NCBI RefSeq assembly: GCF_001650495.1
Contig: NZ_LWCS01000035.1
Coordinates: 1 to 64,000, forward strand
Length of the DNA: 64,000 bases
Direction of reading: 5' to 3'
Source of the DNA: Mycolicibacterium iranicum
Lineage (GTDB): Bacteria > Actinomycetota > Actinomycetes > Mycobacteriales > Mycobacteriaceae
Part shown: one piece after another, positions 7,508 to 15,164 of the stretch
Layout: each line of letters starts with the position of its first letter
Position numbering within the stretch: position 1 is the first letter of the stretch
Program-made: the position numbers and the translations under genes
The notes under the pieces: generated by a model
What the model was told of the DNA's origin: nothing
The model's database searches: none
What the model saw: the letters and a program-made list of their open reading frames with translations, nothing else

Positions 7508-8696
7508 CCGGGGACGGCGAGCCCGTCACCACACAGTGGGTGTGGCTGTAGATCGTTGCCATGCACTGATTGCAGTGATTGCAGACCGAGCGCGCAGCGC
7601 CGTCGGCCCGGATGCGGTTGATCAGGTCCGGCTCGGCGAGCAGCGCGCGTCCCATCGCGACGAAGTCGAAGCCCTCGGCCATCGCGAGATCCATCGTGTC
7701 GCGGTTGGTGATACCGCCGAGCAGGATCAGCGGCATCTTCAATTCGGCGCGAAACAGCTTGGCGTCACGCAAAAGGTAGGCCTCCCGGTACGGGTACTCG
7801 CGCAGGAACTTCGTGCCCGTCATCCGAATGCCCCACCGCAGCGGCGGCTTGAAAGCACCGGCGAACTGCTTGATCGGTACGTCGCCGCGGAACAGGTACA
7901 TCGGGTTGACCAGCGAGCTGCCGGCGGTGAGCTCGATGGCGTCGAGACCTCCGTCCTCCTCCAGCCACTTGGCGGTCTGCAGCGACTCCTCGGTCGAGAT
8001 GCCGCCGCGTACGCCGTCAGCCATGTTCAGCTTGGCCGTCACCGCGATCGGCGTCCCCGCCTTCTCGACCGCCCGCCGCACCGCGAGCACCGTGCCGCGC
8101 GCCACCTTGGCCCGGTTCTCCAGCGACCCGCCGAACTCGTCGGTGCGGCGGTTGATCAGCGGGGACAGGAACGAGCTCGCGAAGTAGTTGTGCCCGAGGT
8201 GGATCTCGACGGCGTCGAATCCGGCGTCGATGGCCATCCGCGCCGCGTTGGCATGGGCCTCGACGATGTCGTCGATGTCGTCGCGGGTGGCGTGCTTGGC
8301 GAACCGCATCGACAGCGGATTGAAGAATCGCACCGGAGCGTGGGCCTTGGCCCTGTTGGACTTGGCGTTGGCGACCGGCCCCGCGTGTCCGATCTGCGCG
8401 GAGATCGCAGCACCCTCGGCGTGGATCGCGTCGGTGAGTCGGCGCAGCCCCGGCATCGCCTCCCGGCGCCAGTAGATCTGCTTGCCCTCGGTTCGGCCTC
8501 CCGGTGACACGGCGAGGTAGGCGACCGTCGTCATCCCGACGCCGCCCGCTGCGGGCAGCCGGTGATAAGTGATCAGATCGTCGGTGACCAGCGCATTCGG
8601 AGTGGACGCCTCGAACGTGGCGGCTTTGATGATGCGGTTGCGCAGCGTCACCGGGCCGAGTGTGGCCGGGGTGAACACATCGGGCTGGGCTGTCAT
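7491..8696 (-). CDS. NADH:flavin oxidoreductase, old yellow enzyme family (Rv3359-like)
   Basis: This 401-residue TIM-barrel FMN oxidoreductase begins LGPVTLRNRIIKAATFE and carries the OYE active-site and FMN elements (IGHAGPVANAKSN, EIHLGHNYFASSFLSP, GGITNRDTMDLA, DFVAMGRALLAEPDL). Near the C-terminus is a cysteine cluster, CNHCNQC with a fourth Cys ten residues later. It resembles, but is more tightly spaced than, the iron-sulfur motif of the 2,4-dienoyl-CoA reductase branch, so cluster binding is uncertain. The ATG at 8696 is preferred over upstream in-frame options because the homologous region starts at once and folD lies divergently only 27 bp away. The substrate is unknown. Confidence 0.9.
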   Translation of the reverse strand: MTAQPDVFTPATLGPVTLRNRIIKAATFEASTPNALVTDDLITYHRLPAAGGVGMTTVAYLAVSPGGRTEGKQIYWRREAMPGLRRLTDAIHAEGAAISAQIGHAGPVANAKSNRAKAHAPVRFFNPLSMRFAKHATRDDIDDIVEAHANAARMAIDAGFDAVEIHLGHNYFASSFLSPLINRRTDEFGGSLENRAKVARGTVLAVRRAVEKAGTPIAVTAKLNMADGVRGGISTEESLQTAKWLEEDGGLDAIELTAGSSLVNPMYLFRGDVPIKQFAGAFKPPLRWGIRMTGTKFLREYPYREAYLLRDAKLFRAELKMPLILLGGITNRDTMDLAMAEGFDFVAMGRALLAEPDLINRIRADGAARSVCNHCNQCMATIYSHTHCVVTGSPSPVSSGI

Positions 8697-8710
8697 GTCA
8701 CGGAGCCTGT

Positions 8711-8723
8711 CACAATGAGGCCC
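8711..8723 (+). promoter_or_regulatory. Candidate -10 element for leaderless folD transcript
   Basis: The hexamer CACAAT at 8711-8716 is followed by exactly 7 bases and then the GTG at 8724. That spacing would place the transcription start at the first base of the start codon. The whole gap to the divergent oxidoreductase is only 27 bp, leaving no room for a conventional leader. The same CACAAT-N7-ATG arrangement precedes the Lrp gene at 31660. Confidence 0.4.
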
Positions 8724-9602
8724 GTGGGTGCGATCACTTTGGACGGCAAGGCCACGCGTGACGAGATCTTCGTCGATCTCAAGGAGCGCGTCGCGGCATT
8801 GCGCACGCGAGGAGCAGAGGGGAACGGGCCCGCGGCGGGTCGGACGCCGGGACTCGGCACGGTGCTGGTCGGCGACGACCCCGGCTCGCAGGCGTACGTG
8901 CGCGGCAAGCACGCCGACTGCGCCAAGGTCGGCATCAACTCGATCCGCCGCGATCTGCCCGCCGACATCACCCAGGCGACGCTCGAAGAGACCATCGACG
9001 AGCTCAACGCCAACCCCGAGTGCACCGGATACATCGTGCAGCTGCCCCTCCCGAAGCATCTGAACGAGAACGCCGCGCTCGAGCGCATCGACCCGTCCAA
9101 GGACGCCGACGGTCTGCATCCCACCAACCTGGGCAGGCTGGTCCTCAACGAACCCGCGCCGCTGCCCTGCACGCCGCGCGGCATCGTGCATCTGCTGCGC
9201 CGCTTCGAAGTGGAGATCGCAGGCGCGCACGTCGTCGTGATCGGGCGAGGTGTCACCGTCGGCCGGCCGCTGGGTCTGCTGCTGACTCGCCGCTCGGAGA
9301 ACGCGACGGTCACGTTGTGCCACACCGCAACCCGCCACCTACCCGAGATCGCGCGGGAGGCCGACATCATCATTGCCGCCGCGGGCGTGCCCCACATGGT
9401 GACTGCCGAGATGGTGCGGCCCGGCGCGGCTGTCGTCGACGTCGGGGTGAGCCGCGACGATGCGGGCAAGCTTGTGGGAGACGTCCACCCCGGCGTGTGG
9501 GACGTCGCGGGTCACGTATCGCCGAACCCCGGTGGTGTCGGCCCCCTGACGAGGGCGTTCCTGCTGACCAACGTGGTGGAACGGGCCGAAGCGGGCGCGT
9601 GA
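8724..9602 (+). CDS. folD: Bifunctional methylenetetrahydrofolate dehydrogenase/cyclohydrolase FolD
   Basis: This 292-residue enzyme interconverts 5,10-methylene-, methenyl- and 10-formyl-tetrahydrofolate, supplying one-carbon units. Family signatures are present: AYVRGKHADCAKVGI with the substrate-binding Tyr and catalytic Lys, GYIVQLPLPKHL, DADGLHPTNLG, the NADP-binding VVIGRGVTVGRPLGLLL, and the terminal GHVSPNPGGVGPLTRAFLL. GTG at 8724 (VGAITLDGK) is chosen by similarity to the M. tuberculosis start; ATG at 8715 is three codons upstream. Between residues 24 and 41 there is a short extra segment (TRGAEGNGPAAG) compared with the M. tuberculosis protein as I remember it. Its stop overlaps the next start (GTGA). 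Confidence 0.95.
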   Translation: MGAITLDGKATRDEIFVDLKERVAALRTRGAEGNGPAAGRTPGLGTVLVGDDPGSQAYVRGKHADCAKVGINSIRRDLPADITQATLEETIDELNANPECTGYIVQLPLPKHLNENAALERIDPSKDADGLHPTNLGRLVLNEPAPLPCTPRGIVHLLRRFEVEIAGAHVVVIGRGVTVGRPLGLLLTRRSENATVTLCHTATRHLPEIAREADIIIAAAGVPHMVTAEMVRPGAAVVDVGVSRDDAGKLVGDVHPGVWDVAGHVSPNPGGVGPLTRAFLLTNVVERAEAGA

Positions 9603-9892
9603 CGGTACGGGAGTTCGCGCGCAAGGTCTTCGCGGGCCAGTGGCCCATCCTGGTGGTTGCTCTGTTCCTGATCGCGGCGTTCGCTCTGGTGGCCGCCGGC
9701 TACTGGCGCCGCGGCGCCCTCGTGATGGCGATCGGTGTCGCGGTGGCTGCAGCGCTGCGGCTCACGCTGTCCGAGGACCGCGTGGGTCTGCTCGCGGTGC
9801 GCACGCGCACAGTCGATTTCGTTACCACCGCGTCGGTCAGCGCCGCGATGCTCTACATCGCGTGGACGATCGATCCGCTCGGCACCAGCTGA
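9599..9892 (+). CDS. DUF3017 small membrane protein (Rv3355c-like)
   Basis: The 97-residue product has three hydrophobic segments: PILVVALFLIAAFALVAAGY, RGALVMAIGVAVAAALRLTL and a C-terminal span around SVSAAMLYIAWTI. This is the size and pattern of the DUF3017 family that follows folD in mycobacteria. GTG at 9599 overlaps the folD TGA, indicating translational coupling. Integral to the cytoplasmic membrane; biochemical role unknown. Confidence 0.85.
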   Translation: MTVREFARKVFAGQWPILVVALFLIAAFALVAAGYWRRGALVMAIGVAVAAALRLTLSEDRVGLLAVRTRTVDFVTTASVSAAMLYIAWTIDPLGTS

Positions 9893-9921
9893 CGGGGCCG
9901 TCTCGCGAAACTGGGTGCGCT

Positions 9922-10653
9922 TCAGGTCAGAGTCGCGCGGATGCACACCGTGACGTAGGGCAGCGCCAGTCCACTGGCGTTGGCCAGTGCCGGATGGGTG
10001 GCGAGCAGTTCCCGCACCCGGTCCAGCGTGCGGATGCGCACCTGTTCGGGCGAGGTGATGCAGTAGCTGCGCGAAGCCACCAGATCGATGAGCGCCTGCG
10101 GTGTCAGATAATTGGTCCATTCGACGAGATGCCGTTCTGAGTCCCCGAAGGGCGGGGGGAACTCGACCATCTGGCTGAACGGGTCCACCTCGTGACCGAT
10201 CACCTTGCCGAGATCCTTGACCCAGCCCAGCCGTTCGTCGCGATTGTTCCACACCAAGCCGAGACGTCCACCCGGGCGTAGCACCCGCGCGATCTCCTTG
10301 ACCGCCCGTTCCTCGTCGAACCAGTGCCACGCCTGGGCCACCAGGACGGCGTCGACGCTGTCGTCGGGCAGCGGGATCTCCTCGGCGGTGCCCAGCAGTG
10401 CTGGGGTCTCGGGCAGCGACGAGGTCAGCAACTCGAGCATTTCCGGGATCGGGTCGACGGCAATGACATTGAGGCCGCGCTCGACGAGCCGGGTGGTCAG
10501 CTTGCCGGTGCCCGCGCCCAGGTCGAGCACTTCGCGAACTCCGTCGGGAAGCAGCCAGTCGATGGCTTCCGGCGGGTAAGACGGTCGGCCCCGCTCGTAA
10601 GCGGCCGCCTCCGCGCCGAACGACAGCGGGCGGGGGTCAGGTGAGCGACTCAC
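9922..10653 (-). CDS. Class I SAM-dependent methyltransferase (Rv3342-like)
   Basis: This 243-residue methyltransferase has motif I VLDLGAGTGKL at about 39-49, an acidic residue ending strand 2 (IAVDPIPEM), motif II/post-II LPDDSVDAVLVAQAWHWFD and LRPGGRLGLVW. That is a UbiE/Methyltransf_11-type fold acting on an unidentified small molecule. GTG start at 10653 overlaps the metX stop, making it the third gene of the metY-metX operon. It therefore probably falls under the upstream SAM-IV riboswitch, which suits a SAM-consuming enzyme. The substrate cannot be inferred. Confidence 0.9.
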   Translation of the reverse strand: MSRSPDPRPLSFGAEAAAYERGRPSYPPEAIDWLLPDGVREVLDLGAGTGKLTTRLVERGLNVIAVDPIPEMLELLTSSLPETPALLGTAEEIPLPDDSVDAVLVAQAWHWFDEERAVKEIARVLRPGGRLGLVWNNRDERLGWVKDLGKVIGHEVDPFSQMVEFPPPFGDSERHLVEWTNYLTPQALIDLVASRSYCITSPEQVRIRTLDRVRELLATHPALANASGLALPYVTVCIRATLT

Positions 10654-11777
10654 CGTGACGCCAGCTCCAGCGTCCGCCGGATCAGTGCGTAGACGGCGTC
10701 GGTTTCCACCAGGAACCCGTCATGCCCATACACCGAATCGACTACGTCGAGGCCGTCGCAACCGGGGAGCAGCTCGGCGATCTCGGCCTGTAACCGCAAC
10801 GGGTACAACCGATCCGAGGTGATACCTCCGACAACCGTCGGAACTGTGCAGCCGCGCAGTGCCGCTTCGATCCCACCCCGGCCGCGTCCCACGTCGTGGC
10901 TGGACAACGCATCGGTGAGTGTGACGTAAGTGCCTGCATCGAATCGTGCCAGCAGTTTTCGGCCCTGGTACTCCAGGTAGCTCTGCACGCAGTAGCGGCC
11001 GCCCTTGCCCGGATCCTCCCCGGGCTGGGCGTCGTTGCCGAAACGCTCGTCGAGTTCGGCCTCCCCGCGGTAGGTCAGATGGGCGAAACGGCGGGCGATC
11101 TCGAGCCCTGCGTCGGGGGACTGACCGGTGTCGTAGTAGTCGCCGCCGTTCCAGTTCGGGTCGGCCTTGATGGCCGCCACCTGGGTGCTCTGCGTGCCGA
11201 TCTGGTCGGCCGTCGCTCGTGCCCCGACGGCCAGCACCAGCGCGGCGCGGACGCTCTCGGGACAGCTGATGGCCCACTCCAGGGCTCGCGCACCGCCCAT
11301 CGATCCGCCGATCACCGCGGCGACCTCGGTGATGCCCAAACGCTCAAGCGCGGCAACGTCGGCAGTCACCTGGTCGCGCACCGAGATCACCGGAAACCTT
11401 GATCCCCACGCCTTTCCGTCGGATGCGACAGAACTCGGGCCGATCGATCCACGGCAGCCGCCAAGGACGTTGGTCGAGATCGCGCACCATCTGTCGGTGT
11501 CGATCGGCGCTTCCGGGCCCGCGACACCGTCCCACCAACCCGGCGTCGGATGGTCGGGGCCGGCGGGACCGGTGATGTGTGAATCGCCGGTCAGTGCGTG
11601 CAGGACGACGACGACGTTGTCGCGGTTGGGTGAGAGCTCACCCCATCGCTGCACCGCGATGAACGCGTCTTCGATGACCTCGCCGTTCTCCAGCGTAAGG
11701 TTGCCGATCTCGACGATGCCGATTTCGCCTTCCGGCGGCAAGGTCACCAAATCTGTTGTCAGATCCACAATTGTCAC
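10650..11777 (-). CDS. metX: Homoserine O-acetyltransferase MetX
   Basis: This 375-residue alpha/beta hydrolase-fold enzyme transfers acetyl from acetyl-CoA to homoserine, the first committed step of methionine synthesis. The nucleophile elbow is GGSMGGARALEW. The catalytic Asp (ITSDRLYPL) and His (VYGHDGFLVE) sit near the C-terminus, and LGGCRGSIGP is the typical family loop. The GTG start at 11777 (VTIVDLTTD) lies 11 nt after the metY stop with a GGGAT ribosome site. The open frame continues upstream, but only from this point does it match MetX. It overlaps the methyltransferase start at its 3' end. Known as metA/Rv3341 in M. tuberculosis. Confidence 0.95.
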   Translation of the reverse strand: MTIVDLTTDLVTLPPEGEIGIVEIGNLTLENGEVIEDAFIAVQRWGELSPNRDNVVVVLHALTGDSHITGPAGPDHPTPGWWDGVAGPEAPIDTDRWCAISTNVLGGCRGSIGPSSVASDGKAWGSRFPVISVRDQVTADVAALERLGITEVAAVIGGSMGGARALEWAISCPESVRAALVLAVGARATADQIGTQSTQVAAIKADPNWNGGDYYDTGQSPDAGLEIARRFAHLTYRGEAELDERFGNDAQPGEDPGKGGRYCVQSYLEYQGRKLLARFDAGTYVTLTDALSSHDVGRGRGGIEAALRGCTVPTVVGGITSDRLYPLRLQAEIAELLPGCDGLDVVDSVYGHDGFLVETDAVYALIRRTLELASR

Positions 11778-11788
11778 GTCACGGATCC

Positions 11789-13159
11789 CTAGAACGACGC
11801 CACGGCGTGCGGGTCGGTCTTCGCGGCGAACGGCTTGGCGGCCGCGAAACCCTGCTCGAGGTCGGCGAGGATGTCGTCGATGCCTTCGATGCCGACGGCG
11901 AGACGGACCAGGCCGGGTGTCACGCCGGTGGCGAGTTGCTCTTCTGGGGACAGCTGCTGGTGCGTCGTCGACGCCGGGTGGATCACCAGCGACCGTACGT
12001 CGCCGATGTTGGCGACGTGGCTGTGCAACGTCAGCGCGTTCACGAAAGCCTTGCCGGCCTCGATGCCACCGGCCAGCTCGAAGGCCAGCACAGCTCCGGT
12101 TCCCTTGGGCGCCAACTTTTTCCCCAGTTCGTACCACGGCGAGGACGGCAGGCCGGCGTAGTTCACCGATGTCACGTCGGGGTGGGCCTCGAGGAACTCC
12201 GCGACTTTCTGCGCGTTCTGCACGTGGCGCTCGATCCGCAGGCTCAGCGTCTCCAGGCCCTGCGCGACGAGGAACGCGTTGAACGGGGATGCGGCCGAGC
12301 CCAGATCGCGCAGCAACTGAACGCGCGCCTTCAATGCGTATGCGGGCGGGCCGAGTTCGGCGAACACCACGCCGTGGTAGCTCGGGTCCGGTTCGGTGAA
12401 GCCGGGGAACCGGCCATTGGTCCAGTCGAACGTGCCGCCGTCGACGATGACACCGGCGATGGCCGTACCGTGTCCGCCCAGGTACTTGGTCGCCGAGTGC
12501 ACGACGATGTCGGCGCCGTGGTTCAGCGGCTGGATCAGATATGGCGTGGCGATGGTGTTGTCGACGATCAGTGGAACGCCGACCTCATGGGCCACGCCGG
12601 AGACGCCGGGAATGTCGAGCACATCGATCTGCGGGTTGGAGATCGTCTCGGCGAAGAACGCCTTCGTGTTCGGCTGGGCTGCCGCGCGCCACGAGTCGAG
12701 GTCGTCGGGGTTCTCCACGAACGTGACCTCGATACCGAGCTTGGGCAGCGTGTAGTGGAACAGGTTGTAGGTGCCGCCGTAGAGCCGGGGGCTGGACACG
12801 ATGTGATCGCCGTTGGTGGCGATGTTGAGGATCGCGAAGGTCTCGGCCGCCTGGCCGGACGCCAGAAACAGCGCCGCCACACCGCCTTCCAGCGCGGCGA
12901 TGCGCTGCTCGACGGTGTCTTGCGTCGGGTTCATGATGCGGGTGTAGATGTTGCCGGGCTCGGCCAGGCCGAACAGCGCCGCGGCGTGCTCGGTGCTGTT
13001 GAACGTGTAGCTCGTGGTCTGGTAGATCGGCAGGGCGCGCGCGTTGGTCGCGATGTCGGGGGTCTGCCCCGCGTGTACCTGCTTGGTCTCGAACGCCCAC
13101 GTGGCGGCGGAGCGAGGCTCGCCCGAGCGGCCATCTGCTCCAGTATCGACTTCGGTCAC
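11789..13159 (-). CDS. metY: O-acetylhomoserine sulfhydrylase MetY
   Basis: This 456-residue PLP enzyme of the Cys/Met metabolism family converts O-acetylhomoserine plus sulfide to homocysteine in the cytosol. It shows the PLP lysine in SATKYLGGHG (K225), the entry motifs TRIMNPTQDTVEQRIAALEG and SGQAAETFAILN, and VDNTIATPYLIQPL. Length is normal for the OAH sulfhydrylase branch. GTG start at 13159 with a strong GGAGGAG ribosome site. It is first in the metY-metX-methyltransferase operon, downstream of a SAM-IV riboswitch whose expression-platform hairpin ends right at the ribosome site. Confidence 0.95.
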   Translation of the reverse strand: MTEVDTGADGRSGEPRSAATWAFETKQVHAGQTPDIATNARALPIYQTTSYTFNSTEHAAALFGLAEPGNIYTRIMNPTQDTVEQRIAALEGGVAALFLASGQAAETFAILNIATNGDHIVSSPRLYGGTYNLFHYTLPKLGIEVTFVENPDDLDSWRAAAQPNTKAFFAETISNPQIDVLDIPGVSGVAHEVGVPLIVDNTIATPYLIQPLNHGADIVVHSATKYLGGHGTAIAGVIVDGGTFDWTNGRFPGFTEPDPSYHGVVFAELGPPAYALKARVQLLRDLGSAASPFNAFLVAQGLETLSLRIERHVQNAQKVAEFLEAHPDVTSVNYAGLPSSPWYELGKKLAPKGTGAVLAFELAGGIEAGKAFVNALTLHSHVANIGDVRSLVIHPASTTHQQLSPEEQLATGVTPGLVRLAVGIEGIDDILADLEQGFAAAKPFAAKTDPHAVASF

Positions 13160-13171
13160 TGCCGTACTCCT

Positions 13172-13334
13172 CCATGAAACCGGGGGGCCCGTTTCACGGC
13201 GGACCCGCGCTTGCCTTATAGCCGGGATCGGCTACTCAACCTGGTCGTCTCCCGGGGCACCCCACCGCGGTTGGAGGGTTGCCGGCCAGCAAGCCGGGGC
13301 TATTCGCTGGCACTCATGACCGAATCGAACTCTA
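13172..13334 (-). promoter_or_regulatory. SAM-IV riboswitch with promoter and expression-platform hairpin ahead of metY
   Basis: On the minus strand, the -10-like TAGAGT at 13334-13329 is followed 7 nt later by the aptamer at 13321-13198. The aptamer starts GGTCATGAGTGCCAGCG and carries CCCGGCTTGCTGGCCGGCAA, CCCTCCAACCGCGGTGGGGT, GACCAGGTTGAGTAGCCG and a final CAAGCGCGGGTCC. These match the SAM-I/SAM-IV core and the extra pseudoknot arrangement of the actinobacterial SAM-IV class. Next is a hairpin, GAAAC...GTTTC with a GC-rich loop region (13197-13172), immediately before GGAGGAG and the GTG. SAM binding is expected to lower expression of the methionine operon, probably by sequestering the ribosome site or by terminating transcription. 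Confidence 0.9.
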
Positions 13335-13374
13335 GCGCACGCGGCGCGGACCGTGCCACCAGGTGGCTCGGCGC

Positions 13375-14208
13375 TCAGCTGATGGCTTTGGAGTCCGGGG
13401 CGGTGTGTTCGTCGACGAAGCTTGCGATCAGTTCGGTGATGACACCGGGGGCTTCCAGCATCGGGATGTGCCCGACCCCGTCGAGTCGCACCACGCGGGC
13501 GTGGTCGGGCATGTGCGTGAGGAAGTAGCGGTTGCCGCGCGGGGTGGGGAACACCCGGTCCTTTTCGCAGAGCACCAGCTGGGTGGGTGCGCCGAGGCTG
13601 GCCAGCTCGAGAAGGCCGGGCAGCCGCAGCGTCTTGACCAGCAGTTGCAGGTAGGCGCTGCAGTGCGTGGCGTCCTCCACCAACGCCAGCAGGTCGGCTT
13701 CGGACGGGCCGTCCGCCGGCCCGCTGACCGGAAGTGTCGCGAGCCTGCGCGCGCCGGGCAGCTTCAGGATGCGTGGGCCGAGCACGCGGGCGGCGATGAG
13801 CGCGGGCCCGCCTGCGATGAACTTGAGCACGGTCTCGTACTTGGTTAACGAGTGCTGCGACCATCCGCCCGCCGGGGCGATCGCGGTGAGGGTGCGGGCG
13901 CGCCCGCGGCGCTCCAACTCGAAGCCCGCCCAACCGCCCAGCGAGTTCCCGACGATGTGGGCGGTTTCCCATCCCAGCTGGTCGAGGCGCCGCTCGATGT
14001 CGTCGACGAGCATCTCGGTGTGGAGCATCCACGTCGGCGACTTGGGGCCGCCGTGGTGGCCCAGCATGGTCGGCGCCAACACCTCGAAGCGGCCGGTGTC
14101 GGCAAGCTGTCTGCCCACTGTGCGCCAGACGTTCTGGGAGCACAGGAACGGGTGCAGCAAAAGAATCGGTTCTCCGGAACCCTGGTGGATCGGCTCTCGT
14201 GGTGCCAT
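13375..14208 (-). CDS. Alpha/beta fold hydrolase
   Basis: This 277-residue hydrolase has the oxyanion region LLLHPFLCSQNVW, the nucleophile elbow GNSLGG, a catalytic acid candidate in LVLCEKDRVFP and the His in GVGHIPMLEAP. It is probably an esterase, lipase or C-C hydrolase; the substrate is unknown. There is no signal peptide, so it is cytosolic. The open frame reaches 14379, but ATG at 14208 (MAPREP) is the last start before the hydrolase core and leaves room for the divergent xthA promoter. Confidence 0.88.
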   Translation of the reverse strand: MAPREPIHQGSGEPILLLHPFLCSQNVWRTVGRQLADTGRFEVLAPTMLGHHGGPKSPTWMLHTEMLVDDIERRLDQLGWETAHIVGNSLGGWAGFELERRGRARTLTAIAPAGGWSQHSLTKYETVLKFIAGGPALIAARVLGPRILKLPGARRLATLPVSGPADGPSEADLLALVEDATHCSAYLQLLVKTLRLPGLLELASLGAPTQLVLCEKDRVFPTPRGNRYFLTHMPDHARVVRLDGVGHIPMLEAPGVITELIASFVDEHTAPDSKAIS

Positions 14209-14278
14209 GGGCCGACCATAAGGTGATACCGCCGGTACCGCAAGAACCAGTGGTGCGGTTCGGTTAGGGTCTGCGGAC

Positions 14279-15091
14279 GTGACGCGTCCCATCACGGTCA
14301 GCACGGTCAACGTCAACGGCATCCGCGCCGCGGTCAAGGAGCGGTCGGCGGAGAACCTCGGGATGCTGCCCTGGTTCAAGGAGACGACGGCCGACGTCGT
14401 GTGCCTGCAGGAGACGCGCGCCGGCGACGATCAGCTGGCCGACGCCTTGGCGCCGGTGCTCGCCGACGGCTGGCATCTGGCGTCGGCCGAGCCGTCGGTC
14501 AAAGGTCGCAACGGGGTGGCCGTGCTCTCGCGCACTCCGCTCGGTGACATCAGGATCGGTTGTGGCGCAGAAGAATTCGCTACGCATGGACGTTATGTCG
14601 AGGTGGAGACGGCCGGGCTGACGGTGGGCAGCGTGTACTTCCCGACCGGCGAGGCGGAGACGGCTCGGCAGGTGGAGAAGGAGCGGTTCATGGCTGCCGT
14701 GGCGGCGCGTATGGCGGTGCTGCTGGCGGCCGGTAAAGACGCGGTGCTCTGTGGGGATTGGAACATCGCCCACACCGAGAACGACATCAAGAACTGGAAG
14801 GGCAACCTCAAGAAGGCGGGGTTCCTGCCGCAGGAGCGGCAGTGGCTGACCGACCTGCTGGACACCGGCTGGGTGGACGTGGTGCGGGCGGCTCATCCCG
14901 GCGTCGCGGGTCCTTACGCGTGGTGGTCATGGCGCGGCAAGGCGTTCGACAACGACGCCGGCTGGCGCATCGACTACCAGCTGGCAACGCCTGCGCTGGC
15001 GGGGCGCGTCGTGTCTGTGACCACCGAACGGCCGTCGGCATATGCGTTGCGGTGGTCGGACCACTGCCCGGTGACAGTCGTCTACGGCTGA
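14279..15091 (+). CDS. xthA: Exodeoxyribonuclease III / AP endonuclease
   Basis: This 270-residue member of the exonuclease-endonuclease-phosphatase family acts in base-excision repair, cutting at abasic sites and removing 3' blocks. Metal and catalytic motifs are intact: VNVNGIRAAV, CLQETRA (metal-binding Glu), GDWNIAHTENDIKN, FDNDAGWRIDYQLATP and WSDHCPVTVVY with the terminal catalytic Asp-His. GTG start at 14279, divergent from the hydrolase gene. The 3' end is convergent with the secreted lipase gene, and a 70-bp palindromic element fills the gap. Confidence 0.94.
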   Translation: MTRPITVSTVNVNGIRAAVKERSAENLGMLPWFKETTADVVCLQETRAGDDQLADALAPVLADGWHLASAEPSVKGRNGVAVLSRTPLGDIRIGCGAEEFATHGRYVEVETAGLTVGSVYFPTGEAETARQVEKERFMAAVAARMAVLLAAGKDAVLCGDWNIAHTENDIKNWKGNLKKAGFLPQERQWLTDLLDTGWVDVVRAAHPGVAGPYAWWSWRGKAFDNDAGWRIDYQLATPALAGRVVSVTTERPSAYALRWSDHCPVTVVYG

Positions 15092-15094
15092 ATA

Positions 15095-15164
15095 CGCACC
15101 GCGAGCGCGCGGGTCTGCACGCCGACGCGCCGCAACTCGTGGCATTTCACGCGCGCTCACGCGG
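15095..15164. repeat. Dispersed GC-rich palindromic element, copy A
   Basis: This ~70-bp element runs from CGCACCGCGAGCGCGC to GCGCGCTCACGCGG, so its ends are imperfect reverse complements. The interior carries GTCTGCAC, CGCCGC and TGGCATTTC. Copies with the same order of blocks lie at 58816 and 62535, and a short relative at 48026. It fills the convergent gap between xthA and the lipase gene and overlaps the lipase stop codon. A bidirectional terminator role is inferred. Confidence 0.7.

Noticed and set aside
14264..14896. 210-codon minus-strand frame inside xthA
   Set aside because: Antisense to an intact exonuclease III with all catalytic motifs.
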